Assembly (NCBI GenBank): GCA_018303105.1
Contig: JAGVYU010000052.1
Span: 1 to 39,290, forward strand
Length of the DNA: 39,290 nucleotides
Direction: 5' to 3'
Origin: Candidatus Woesearchaeota archaeon
GTDB taxonomy: Archaea > Nanobdellota > Nanobdellia > Woesearchaeales > JAGVYU01
Part shown: piece after piece, positions 16,505 to 23,988 of the stretch
How positions within the stretch are numbered: position 1 is the first letter of the stretch
Layout: each line of letters opens with the position of its first letter
Program-made: the position numbers and the translations under genes
The notes under the pieces: generated by a model
The model's database searches: none
The model's input: only the letters and a program-made list of their open reading frames with translations
Told to the model about the DNA's origin: nothing

Positions 16505-17221
16505 TTAGATCAGCTCGATGTAAAAATAATAGGGAGTTGACGGTTGAGATCCCTGAAGGGCGTTCTCTGCCACGATCATTTGGAAGTCATACGTCTGGTT
16601 GTTGAAGCCATACGTTGCGTTTTCCAGCAGCGACGTGTAAATGAGATTCCCCCGATCCGAGAGCAGAATCTCCTGGAAATAATTGGACTGCTGCGTGTTG
16701 TTGACATTGAGTGCAGTTGCCCTGCACGTGTTTGCGGCGATTTGCGTTATGCCGATATAGAATCCGCGATGCGTCGTTCCGCTGAACGTGGTATTGATGC
16801 TGTCGACATCCGTCGTCGTGATATTCAGCGCCTCCTGCTCTGCCGCGATCACGGAATTGTTTGCGCATTGCACGGCGCTCCATGTAATCAGCGTCGAGTT
16901 CCTAGTCGCATAGAGCTCCCCCGTGATCGTCTGCACGTTCCATGTTACAAGCCGGTTTAGGGCGCTGTCAAGGAGCGCGAGCTCTCCTGTCACATTTCCC
17001 ACAAAACCTTTCCATCGGTAATTCTGGGTCGTCGCGTTGATATCGAGCGTGAGGATGCTTCCTCCCGTTGAGTTCATCACCGCTCCCGGGCTGGGAGTTG
17101 TCGTCATAGTTGAAACATTCTGTATTGCCGTGGGAGCGCTCGGATCAGATTGCGCGACAATAATGCCTCCTAGGAGAATTAACATCAAGATCCAAAGTCC
17201 ATTGATGAGCACTTGCTTCAT
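16505..17221 (-). CDS. Secreted surface protein, W-x-GFVGN family (paralogue 1)
   Basis: The 238-residue product has a signal peptide ending near VAQS, then the family pattern: RWKGFVGNVTGELALLD, NRLVTW, GELYAT, a first cysteine in VQCANN, a second in NTCRAT, YFQEILLSD, and C-terminal YYFYIELI. It is rich in asparagine sequons and serine/threonine. Its ATG overlaps the TGA of the two-repeat regulator upstream (ATGA), so the two are translationally coupled. With paralogue 2 it forms regulator cassette 1. No catalytic motif is visible; a structural role on the cell surface is the natural inference. Confidence 0.75.
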   Translation of the reverse strand: MKQVLINGLWILMLILLGGIIVAQSDPSAPTAIQNVSTMTTTPSPGAVMNSTGGSILTLDINATTQNYRWKGFVGNVTGELALLDSALNRLVTWNVQTITGELYATRNSTLITWSAVQCANNSVIAAEQEALNITTTDVDSINTTFSGTTHRGFYIGITQIAANTCRATALNVNNTQQSNYFQEILLSDRGNLIYTSLLENATYGFNNQTYDFQMIVAENALQGSQPSTPYYFYIELI

Positions 17222-17697
17222 GGCCGTTTTGCTTTTCCCCGCTTGTATATCGTCCAGATCGTCCTGTCATCACGGTTGAGCAGCCGCGCGATATCGCAGT
17301 ATCGCATGCGCTGAACTTCTTTCAGGAAACGCACGAGACATTCCAGGATGCTGAGCGTGTCAGACTGAAAAACGGGAAGAGGAATGCGCAAGCCGTCATG
17401 TATCTTGAGAGGAGTGAGGAGTTTATTCCGCGCGTTGCGGTACGTGACCCCGATCGGATCGCGATTTCGCTTGAGATGCTGGGCGATGCGCGCATACGTC
17501 ATCCCATGCTCTTCTCGGAGGTATACAACAAGCGCCTCGAGCGGTCCAAGGGTGTGCTGGGAGAAAATGCATATGGGAATAGCGAGAGAACGCTCTTCGA
17601 TCAGGCGCACGGCCTCGTGAGGAGGCATATGATGCGAGCGTTCAAGCTCGCTCAGCACCTGCTCGAGGCGTTTCAACAGCATTGCACGTGACGTCAC
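17218..17697 (-). CDS. Two-repeat helix-turn-helix regulator, copy 1
   Basis: After a helical N-terminus, two similar repeats of about 52 residues follow (40-92 and 105-157). Each has an IP-x3-F lead, an LE-x2-V-x-L helix, an IA-x2-L turn and a basic helix; the second ends in the clear signature LLNRDDRTIWTIYKR. The pattern is that of sigma-70 region-4-type helix-turn-helix domains. The protein is basic and should bind DNA, possibly at two half-sites. It overlaps the surface-protein gene by ATGA. The start is GTG 17697 or ATG 17682; the TATA spacing favours the GTG. Copies 2 and 3 in this window have the same architecture. Confidence 0.75.
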   Translation of the reverse strand: MTSRAMLLKRLEQVLSELERSHHMPPHEAVRLIEERSLAIPICIFSQHTLGPLEALVVYLREEHGMTYARIAQHLKRNRDPIGVTYRNARNKLLTPLKIHDGLRIPLPVFQSDTLSILECLVRFLKEVQRMRYCDIARLLNRDDRTIWTIYKRGKAKRP

Positions 17698-17708
17698 TAT
17701 AGTTATCT

Positions 17709-17758
17709 TGTAAGTGTTTTTATATATAAATATACCGCCTAATAGATATTATGTAAGT
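17709..17758 (-). promoter_or_regulatory. Promoter of regulator copy 1 with paired TGTAAGT motifs
   Basis: The region holds a TATA-like tract (17717-17735) flanked by two direct copies of TGTAAGT (plus-strand orientation) at 17709-17715 and 17752-17758, 43 bp apart, close to four helical turns. The proximal copy lies between the TATA tract and the start codon, where bound protein would block initiation. The same motif pair is found at regulator copy 2. Confidence 0.5.
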
Positions 17759-17783
17759 AAACATGAGGAAAGGGCGCCGCACA

Positions 17784-17792
17784 GTTTAAATA
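17784..17792 (+). promoter_or_regulatory. TATA box of the 136-residue protein gene
   Basis: The motif gtttaaata is centred 27 bp before the ATG at 17815, so a leaderless transcript is expected. The promoter is divergent from regulator copy 1. Confidence 0.5.
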
Positions 17793-17814
17793 CGGGCGCA
17801 AGCCAGAGAGTGAT

Positions 17815-18225
17815 ATGAAAAAAGAGACGATTCAGAATGTCATTGTTGTTGTGGTTGTTGTGCTCTGCATTCACATCTTTCTTCTCAGTTCGGGCATTCT
17901 CGAGAAGTCTGTTGGTTTTGTCGTGAAAAAAGAAGCGCCTCTGAGAGTGGAATCCGCGCGCGTAAGCCAGAAAACAGTCTCCGAGCCGTTGAACGTGCGA
18001 GAGAACTCATTTTCAAAAAATTTCCGCACGGGCATGTTTGTCCTGAATCTCACGAATGTGGACACGCTTCCAGGAAAAGTCACTGCCACAGTCTCCTGCC
18101 CGGGATTCAGCGCGAACCAGACAAAATCCGCGCAGCCCGGCGAACACTTCATTTTTGAGTTTGAAGAGCCGCCGTGCGATCCTGAACATACGTTTATTTC
18201 AGAATTAGTGACGAGAGAGAAATAA
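17815..18225 (+). CDS. Small membrane-anchored extracellular protein
   Basis: The 136-residue product has one N-terminal membrane helix (residues 8-27, rich in valine) and an extracellular part that looks like a single beta-sandwich domain from residue 40 on: GMFVLNLTNVDTLPG, then VTATVSCPGFSA and FEFEEPPCDPEHTF. The two cysteines are placed to form a disulfide. The pattern resembles archaeal Ig-like surface domains. It is divergent from the regulator of cassette 1 and convergent with the 554-residue surface protein. No family is recognised. Confidence 0.6.
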   Translation: MKKETIQNVIVVVVVVLCIHIFLLSSGILEKSVGFVVKKEAPLRVESARVSQKTVSEPLNVRENSFSKNFRTGMFVLNLTNVDTLPGKVTATVSCPGFSANQTKSAQPGEHFIFEFEEPPCDPEHTFISELVTREK

Positions 18226-18253
18226 TTGGGCTGGACGCAATGCCGGTTCTCAG

Positions 18254-19918
18254 TCAGGAATGATGTTTCTTCTTCCTCTTTCTCCTCCACAGGATCAGGA
18301 AGATTAAGAGGAGTATGATGATGATCGGCAAGTAGATGAGCACATCAAATGTGGAGATGATGAGATCGAACTCCCCTTCGAGGATCTTTACGAGAGCGTT
18401 TTCCCGCTGTCCATAATATGCCCGTACTTTAATGCGGGGATTGCTGTCAAAGTCTTCTTCCGCGAGATCCGCGGGTACAACCGAATTCTTCTTCGCCCCT
18501 GGACTGATTTTAATGACTTCCTTCGCCGCGAACGTCTGGCGCTCTCCCGCAACCAGGACATCATGGAGTTCTGTGTCCACATACACGTCCAGGGCTCCGA
18601 TGTTTTCAACCGAAATAAGGAAAGATCCTCTGCTTTTCTGATATACGACTTTCTCGATGCTGATCGCGGTATCATCAAGCACTTCCACGCGCTTCACGGC
18701 GATTTCCCCTTGCAGCGTGCGCTCCAGTGCATCTTTTGACTCACCGAAGATAACGAATACCCGCGCAATGATCTCGTCTCCTGAGATAGGATCAACGTCA
18801 TAAACGACCGTCTTCGTATCGCTACCGTCAATAAAGACGGGCTCCGTATCGCCGACGGTCTGCTGCTGGTCCCCGCTGATGACCGTGTATGTTCCCTTAA
18901 AGTACGTCGCGATTTCGACATTGTTCTTGAACGTGACTTCCAGCTGATTCGTGAGGGAATTGTACGTGATTCCTTCAATGCTTAGGCTGAGGTCAATGCT
19001 CGGGAGCCGAAAGATGTCAAGCCCTTCAACCTGGGCAATCGGGCCCTCTGACTGGCGGGCGCTTCTCGCAAATTTCACGAACGTGCTAATCCCTGTATCC
19101 CTCCTCACCGTCGTTGCTGTGCCTACAAGCTCATTGCCGATGAGGACTCCTACCTGGATATTGCTGTTGACAATGTAATCATGAATCTTAGGGGGAACAT
19201 TTTGGATTCCGATAAAAAGCACGGGAAATTGCCCGGACATGAGCTCTTGCTCGATGAATTCGCCGTTCGTGAGGATGACCTGCTGCGTTGGGCTGATCTC
19301 CATGAATTTTTTTACGATTTCAACATTGTTCGCGAAGCGATCCCCATCCATATTGATAATTTCAGGATTAAATGACGCGAGCCTGTCCTTGACCTCCCGA
19401 TCGACATGGCCATAAATGAGTACTATCCCGGGGTTGCGGCTCTCCAAGAAATTCTCCACTTCTCCGATGTTGTTGCGGTCAGCGAAGAGTACAAACGACT
19501 TGCTTGCGATGGCGTAGGGAGCTACGGCAATCGAATTGTATCCATACGAATCATCAATGATGATGTAATTGTTGATGTCGGAAAGCATTTCCGCAAGCTC
19601 AAGACTTAAGGAATTGAACTCAAGCTCATCAACAGTATATCCCTTGCCCGTGAGAAGCGAACCATAACCAACGACAAACGGGTTTTTGCGCGAGTTCAAC
19701 ACGGTCAAGGGCTGTTCCACAGGTAAATCACTAAGAATAATGGTCGAATGTTGTTCGCTTACGAGAAATTTTGGCTGCACGCCCGTGTGAAAACCATACT
19801 GCATCCCTGAATAGACATCTTTCCAGTCACGTGAGTTAATGAGAATATTATCGGCGCACACTGCAGGCAGCGCTAATGCGAGCAGCACTGCAATAATAAG
19901 GAATCCTCGGAATCTCAT
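18254..19918 (-). CDS. Surface protein with C-terminal membrane anchor, CWB2-like N-terminus
   Basis: The 554-residue product has a signal peptide (1-22), an alpha/beta region (about 30-270), two or three beta-sandwich domains (about 290-510) and a C-terminal membrane helix followed by a basic RRKRKKK stop-transfer tail. In the alpha/beta region, repeated strands (FLVSEQHSTIILSD, SKSFVLFADRNN, TQQVILTNGEF) separated by helices resemble cell-wall-binding repeat 2 modules, though this is tentative. The beta domains resemble those of archaeal S-layer-associated proteins. A TATA-like stretch at 19947-19956 would give a short leader. An envelope structural role is likely. Confidence 0.6.
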   Translation of the reverse strand: MRFRGFLIIAVLLALALPAVCADNILINSRDWKDVYSGMQYGFHTGVQPKFLVSEQHSTIILSDLPVEQPLTVLNSRKNPFVVGYGSLLTGKGYTVDELEFNSLSLELAEMLSDINNYIIIDDSYGYNSIAVAPYAIASKSFVLFADRNNIGEVENFLESRNPGIVLIYGHVDREVKDRLASFNPEIINMDGDRFANNVEIVKKFMEISPTQQVILTNGEFIEQELMSGQFPVLFIGIQNVPPKIHDYIVNSNIQVGVLIGNELVGTATTVRRDTGISTFVKFARSARQSEGPIAQVEGLDIFRLPSIDLSLSIEGITYNSLTNQLEVTFKNNVEIATYFKGTYTVISGDQQQTVGDTEPVFIDGSDTKTVVYDVDPISGDEIIARVFVIFGESKDALERTLQGEIAVKRVEVLDDTAISIEKVVYQKSRGSFLISVENIGALDVYVDTELHDVLVAGERQTFAAKEVIKISPGAKKNSVVPADLAEEDFDSNPRIKVRAYYGQRENALVKILEGEFDLIISTFDVLIYLPIIIILLLIFLILWRRKRKKKHHS

Positions 19919-19977
19919 CCCACACCGTATATGAGCAATGTGGTGGGATTTTTAAACATAGTGATAAACAGGGTCAA

Positions 19978-20448
19978 TTACGTCAGAATTTGAACGGCAC
20001 AGAGTTTGTGGACATCCTGAACAATGTGGATCCAGCGCCTCCGTTCTTCAGAGAGATGCATGGCAACGAAGAAAAATTTCTTAGACCGCTTGTCGTAAAC
20101 AAAATACTCAGGAACTCCTCCCATCGTGCGTGAGATCCGCACGAGCTTCTTGTACGCTCCCCTTCGGACAAGACTTCGGATCGTCGCAAGGCGCTCCGTA
20201 TTCTCTCGCAGCATCTGTTCATGAAACGGGATGCTTTCAATCACATGCTCCTGAAAATGACGCTCATTATTATCCGCTCCGGGCCGGGCTTTAAAGAATA
20301 AACGGGGTTTCTTTGCATGCTTCTTTAACGTTTTGAGATGCTGTCTGTGCCATTTGACTTCATACGGCAAATCAACATTAAAATAAGGACCCGCTGAAAA
20401 GACCCTATAGTCGGGAGTGCGAAATGCGTCAAGGCTTTTGGGATGCAT
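19978..20448 (-). CDS. Degenerate VRR-NUC-like protein (tentative)
   Basis: The 156-residue protein is basic and cytosolic. The C-terminal part, GGVPEYFVYDKRSKKFFFVAM followed by ERRRWIHIVQDV, follows the layout of VRR-NUC restriction-fold nucleases: a G-[IV]-PD strand, a strand with E-x-K, then a Q-x-x-W helix. Here PD is PE and the E-x-K site is missing (VAM), so catalysis would be lost if the match is right. The N-terminal half is helical with several lysine clusters. It could be a DNA-binding remnant or an unrelated fold. A TATA box (CTTTATATAACC, about 20471-20482) suits a leaderless mRNA. Confidence 0.4.
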   Translation of the reverse strand: MHPKSLDAFRTPDYRVFSAGPYFNVDLPYEVKWHRQHLKTLKKHAKKPRLFFKARPGADNNERHFQEHVIESIPFHEQMLRENTERLATIRSLVRRGAYKKLVRISRTMGGVPEYFVYDKRSKKFFFVAMHLSEERRRWIHIVQDVHKLCAVQILT

Positions 20449-20487
20449 GAGAGAATGCAGGCATTGAGGTTATATAAAGATTTCCGA

Positions 20488-20838
20488 TTACGTCGCTTTC
20501 GGTGGCTCTTTAACTTTCTTGAAACGCTCGATTGTTCTGGCAAGGATGAACGCGAGGAGGGCAAGAGGAATCAGGACAAGCGGCGTGTAGACAAACCGCT
20601 TCGCCCATGCGGTGGATGATTGCTGGCACTCGCTCGGGCATGAGAACGCAAAGACTTGCGTTGGCGAGGAGAGCGTTGTTGTATTCGAGCACGTGAGCAC
20701 TGCAGAACACACCGTTGTTGTGCTACTGAGATACATTGCTTTGTGGTTCCAGAGGATGAGGAGAGCTCCAAGCATAAAACAGATCATAAACCACTTTCGG
20801 CGATACGCTTTTCGCTCAAAATACTCGTTCCAGTTCAT
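20488..20838 (-). CDS. Small membrane protein with a cysteine-containing outer loop
   Basis: The 116-residue product has two membrane helices (about residues 15-31 and 82-101) with a 50-residue loop between them. By the positive-inside rule both ends are cytosolic (RKAYRRKW and RFKKVKEPPK) and the loop is outside. The loop holds four cysteines (CSAVLTC and CPSEC), probably two disulfides, and many Ser/Thr. The ATG overlaps the stop of the cysteine-repeat protein gene (ATGA), so the two proteins are made together and may interact. No family is recognised. Confidence 0.6.
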   Translation of the reverse strand: MNWNEYFERKAYRRKWFMICFMLGALLILWNHKAMYLSSTTTVCSAVLTCSNTTTLSSPTQVFAFSCPSECQQSSTAWAKRFVYTPLVLIPLALLAFILARTIERFKKVKEPPKAT

Positions 20839-21950
20839 GGTTTCTTCCTGCGTTTGGCACGTTGAAGGAGTGAATCTACAAGCGCTTTCTTTTTGATCCG
20901 ATGATAACGTCGCAGGACAATTGCCGCAAGCACGGCCGCGATCACAAGCAATCCAACCTGTACGGCTCGTTCTGTGTGGACGAGACAGCTGTGATGTTCT
21001 GCCTTCCTCAGGAAACCGCAGTCAAGGCTCTGGCATGTGAAGTTGAGGAGCGCCTCATGATCGGCGCAGTCAAGTGGCGTGCAGATATGATTCACGATTC
21101 CCTCGCCTGGATCGCAGTGGAGAGGCACGCAGGAGTGGTTGAGATAGCCTTCATTAAACGCGCAGTCGAGAGTCTGGCATGTGAAGTTAGAGATGTATTC
21201 ATTATATGAGCATAATGCTTCAACACACTGAAAATCGGATAGAATCTCCCCTTGATTGCATGGGATTTCTGCACATCCGTGATTAACGATGAATGTGGCA
21301 TTGCCACTGCAGGAAATCGGAGTGCATGCGTGTTCGACGCATGTTTCATCGCCCCCGCAATCTGTATCCGAGCAGCAGGCATAATCGATGCACACATGGT
21401 TTTCAGCGTATTGGCATGGTGAGCAGCCCAGCTCCTGGCACTCATGCTCCGAGCATTGCTGTTCTATAGGACAGTCTTCATTGCGGGTGCAGCCGAACAT
21501 TTCTATCGTATAGTTAGCGGGATAACAGTATTCGCTTTCGGGCCCTTTAAGAGCCCAATATTCCAGCGGTCTCCGGGTTGTCAGGCAGAGGAGGTAGTTT
21601 AAACCAGCAGGGCTGTTGCGGAGGGGTAATATTCCCTGGAGGCCAAGGCTGACTTGCTGCCCTTTAGCTATGGAAAGCGCCAAGGTCCTGTTTGATCCAG
21701 ATGCGTTGGGATCATTAGAGGTGAGCTCAAGCTTATCGGACTCAGCCAGCACAATCCTTCTCACAGCATCGAGGAATTTAACCTGAAGGACGACAAGATC
21801 ACTATCCCCTTGATTTCCAATCGTGACGTTCCATGCAACCGTGCGGTTATGAACACATTCATCTGGGCATGTATATGTGATATTGTAGAAAGCGAGCGTA
21901 GAGGGTATGAAGAACGCGATACAGACGATGAGAACGATAATGCTGCGCAT
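20835..21950 (-). CDS. Surface protein with tandem 16-residue cysteine repeats
   Basis: The ATG at 21950 gives a signal peptide (MRSIIVLIVCIAFFIPS); a TTG at 21959 is the longer alternative. Residues 20-150 form a beta domain. From about residue 150 the protein is cysteine-rich, including NEDCPIEQQCSEHEC and CCSDTDCGGDETC. About seven short repeats follow, mostly of 16 residues with two cysteines each (for example DCAFNEGYLNHSCVPL). A single membrane helix near residue 335 and a basic tail (KRRKKP) end the protein. The repeats should form a disulfide-laddered stalk outside the cell. It is co-transcribed with the small cysteine-loop membrane protein. Confidence 0.7.
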   Translation of the reverse strand: MRSIIVLIVCIAFFIPSTLAFYNITYTCPDECVHNRTVAWNVTIGNQGDSDLVVLQVKFLDAVRRIVLAESDKLELTSNDPNASGSNRTLALSIAKGQQVSLGLQGILPLRNSPAGLNYLLCLTTRRPLEYWALKGPESEYCYPANYTIEMFGCTRNEDCPIEQQCSEHECQELGCSPCQYAENHVCIDYACCSDTDCGGDETCVEHACTPISCSGNATFIVNHGCAEIPCNQGEILSDFQCVEALCSYNEYISNFTCQTLDCAFNEGYLNHSCVPLHCDPGEGIVNHICTPLDCADHEALLNFTCQSLDCGFLRKAEHHSCLVHTERAVQVGLLVIAAVLAAIVLRRYHRIKKKALVDSLLQRAKRRKKP

Positions 21951-21965
21951 GGGACTCAATCAGTT

Positions 21966-21993
21966 AAAATAAAAAAAAGAAAAAAGAAAAAAT
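21966..21993 (-). terminator. Poly-U terminator after the paralogue pair
   Basis: Directly after the stop codon at 21994 the minus strand runs through TTTTTTCTTTTTTCTTTTTT and an ATTTTA stretch. Oligo-T tracts of this kind terminate archaeal RNA polymerase. The distal ATTTTAACT part is about 25 bp before the ATG at 21950 and could also be the TATA element of the next operon. Confidence 0.55.
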
Positions 21994-22884
21994 TTAGATC
22001 AGCTCAACATAGAAGTAAAATGCTATGTTGCTCTGCGCTCCTGACAGTCCGGACTGTGGCAGCAACGTCTGGAAATCATATGTTGCTCCATTGTAGCCGA
22101 CGGTATCATTTTCGAGGAGGGATACGTACACAATATCGTACGCGTTGCTGTTCCCTGCCGCGTTTTCGAGTTGCTCCGTTCCATCCGTTGCCATGATCTC
22201 ATACCATCTTGCTGTCTGATCCGCGTTATTCTGGTTCAGGTTGATGCCGAAGCATGTTCCCGTCTGCCCAAGTCCAATGATGGAATCGGTCACTTGCCGC
22301 TCACCAGCATAGAATCCTGGATTCGCGAAGCCACTACCATTGATGAACGTTCGCACCAACGCGTCTTCCTGTGCCGTGTTTGCTGATCCAGCTGTGGACA
22401 CGTTCGTAAAGCTGTGGTTGAAGTACGCGCTTTCCTTCCTCACAAGCTCCCAGCCTGCGCAGGAGAGGTTTGACCAGATCGGAATGCCTCCTGCATACGG
22501 ATTCGTTACTTCTGTCGTTCCTGCCGTGATGAACGCGCCTTCCTTCGTGGCATACAGCTCACCTGTGATCGTCGCGATGGACCAATCATACAGTGCATTT
22601 CCGCTCGCATCCTGAAGGGCATACTCACCATTCACGTTACCAACATAGCCGACCCATTTTTGCGTTGGGGCAGACTCGTTGAGCTCTACCGTATAGATAT
22701 AGCCTCTCGTTCCGTTCAAGGCTGTAGCGTTGGGGTATAATGCCGTGGTGTTGCTTTGGATGTTCAGCGTTGAGGGTGCTGATGGCTGTGTTGATGCTTG
22801 GGCGTACACTACTGCTGCTGCAAGAGTCATCATGAGGAGCAGTAAGGTAATGTGAGCCATTCGTTGTGGGTTAGTAGTTTTCAT
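21994..22884 (-). CDS. Secreted surface protein, W-x-GFVGN family (paralogue 3)
   Basis: The product is about 296 residues and has a signal peptide and the family blocks: KWVGYVGNVNGEYALQD, NALYDW, GELYATK, a first cysteine in LSCAGW, a second in TGTCFGINL, and C-terminal FYFYVELI. The section between the cysteines is longer than in paralogue 1. ATG 22884 is preferred over GTG 22890 because GAGGTG sits five bases before it. It follows paralogue 4 by a few bases, so the two are co-translated. It resembles paralogue 1 in carrying an ILE-type end and paralogue 4 in its operon position. A poly-U tract ends the unit. Confidence 0.75.
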   Translation of the reverse strand: MKTTNPQRMAHITLLLLMMTLAAAVVYAQASTQPSAPSTLNIQSNTTALYPNATALNGTRGYIYTVELNESAPTQKWVGYVGNVNGEYALQDASGNALYDWSIATITGELYATKEGAFITAGTTEVTNPYAGGIPIWSNLSCAGWELVRKESAYFNHSFTNVSTAGSANTAQEDALVRTFINGSGFANPGFYAGERQVTDSIIGLGQTGTCFGINLNQNNADQTARWYEIMATDGTEQLENAAGNSNAYDIVYVSLLENDTVGYNGATYDFQTLLPQSGLSGAQSNIAFYFYVELI

Positions 22885-22893
22885 TTTCACACC

Positions 22894-23712
22894 TCACTGG
22901 AGCTCCACATAAAAGTAGTACGTCGTTACCGCTACATTACCATTGTGGCCATCTTCTCCAACGATCATCTCAAAGTCATGTTTTGCAGCGTCATATCCTG
23001 TCGCGCTCTGGTTGAGGATGGATGTGTATATCACTCCATCGTTGTTTGCACCCGTACCGTCAGTGTACAAGAGGACTTCTTGGAATGCTCCTCCTCCAAC
23101 ATTATTGTACAACCTTGTTACGGGGCATGCGGAATCCGTTGCATTTACAGTGATTGCCTGAGGTCCGGCGAAGAAGTTCGAATGCGCTCCTGCGCCCGGT
23201 GCCGAGAACGTTTCATTAACGCCGTCCACGTCATCAATTGCTGCTCCAATGCCGCCATAAACGCTTGGTGCTCCGTCGCCTGCAGCTGGATTCGTTTCCA
23301 GTTCAGCGAGTTGCAAGTAGGATGCTGTTGCAATCGTCCAGTTCCAGCATAATACACTGCCCGCAGTCCAGTTGACTTGTGAAAGATACGTTGCGTAAAT
23401 TTCACCTTCGGGATCGGCTAATGACCAATCGTAGAGTGTGTTGTTGTTCGCATCATCTAATGTGATCGTACCTGTGATGTTTCCGACAAAGCCTTGCCAG
23501 CTTTGGGTCACGGTTTGACCTTGCACAATTAAGTGCGTTATGTTGCCTGCGGTCGCCTGCGTTGTTAAGGCAGAGCCTGCCAGTCTTCTGCTGCTATTGA
23601 CAACCGTTAAGGTCCCTGGACCTTCAGGCTGCGTCACAGCGAGAACGATGGCAGTCGCGCTTATTAAAAATAGCAACGGCAGGACAATCCTGATCTTTGC
23701 GCGCATATCCAT
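22894..23712 (-). CDS. Secreted surface protein, W-x-GFVGN family (paralogue 4)
   Basis: The 272-residue product has a signal peptide and aligns along its whole length with paralogue 2 (15692-16504): PEG-x-TLTVVNSSRR after the signal peptide, SWQGFVGNITGTITLDD, NTLYDW, GEIYATYL, a cysteine in VLCWNW, NPAAGDGAP, a cysteine in SACPVTRLYN, and YYFYVELQ at the end. The pair looks like a fairly recent duplication. AGAGGTG precedes the ATG. It follows the small LSm-like gene by 3 bp and precedes paralogue 3 in one operon. A structural surface role is inferred from secretion, sequons and the disulfide pair. Confidence 0.75.
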   Translation of the reverse strand: MDMRAKIRIVLPLLFLISATAIVLAVTQPEGPGTLTVVNSSRRLAGSALTTQATAGNITHLIVQGQTVTQSWQGFVGNITGTITLDDANNNTLYDWSLADPEGEIYATYLSQVNWTAGSVLCWNWTIATASYLQLAELETNPAAGDGAPSVYGGIGAAIDDVDGVNETFSAPGAGAHSNFFAGPQAITVNATDSACPVTRLYNNVGGGAFQEVLLYTDGTGANNDGVIYTSILNQSATGYDAAKHDFEMIVGEDGHNGNVAVTTYYFYVELQ

Positions 23713-23715
23713 TGT

Positions 23716-23943
23716 TTAAACACCTCTTTCTCTTTCTTTGTGATTGTCCTTGATTTTGGACATTTTTTCTATATTCTTTGCATTGATAATAATCGTTCCA
23801 AGTTTTCCTGTTACTTTGACGAAGCCATCATTGACTTCCTCAAGTCGTCCCCGGGCAATTTTGAGTTGGCTCCCGTCCCGGTAAGGGGCTTTAACAAATT
23901 CTCCTATGAAGTCAGAGAAAGGCGTTTCAGATTTCGTCGTCAT
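23716..23943 (-). CDS. Small beta-barrel (LSm/SH3-like) protein
   Basis: The 75-residue cytosolic protein has a core (residues 10-60) with the strand pattern FIGEFVKAPYRDG, LKIARGRLEEV, DGFVKVTGKLGTIIIN and a short NIEKM end. Successive short strands with a glycine-rich turn fit an LSm or SH3-like small barrel, a fold often used for RNA binding. The C-terminal tail is charged (KDNHKERERG). A ribosome-binding site (GGAGG) precedes the ATG. It is the first gene of an operon with two secreted paralogues, an unusual place for an RNA-binding-type protein; control of the downstream mRNA is one possibility. The fold assignment is tentative. Confidence 0.5.
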   Translation of the reverse strand: MTTKSETPFSDFIGEFVKAPYRDGSQLKIARGRLEEVNDGFVKVTGKLGTIIINAKNIEKMSKIKDNHKERERGV

Positions 23944-23988
23944 TTCGTGTCCTCCGCTTCCATTTCACTTTTCTCCTACTTTACGCTT

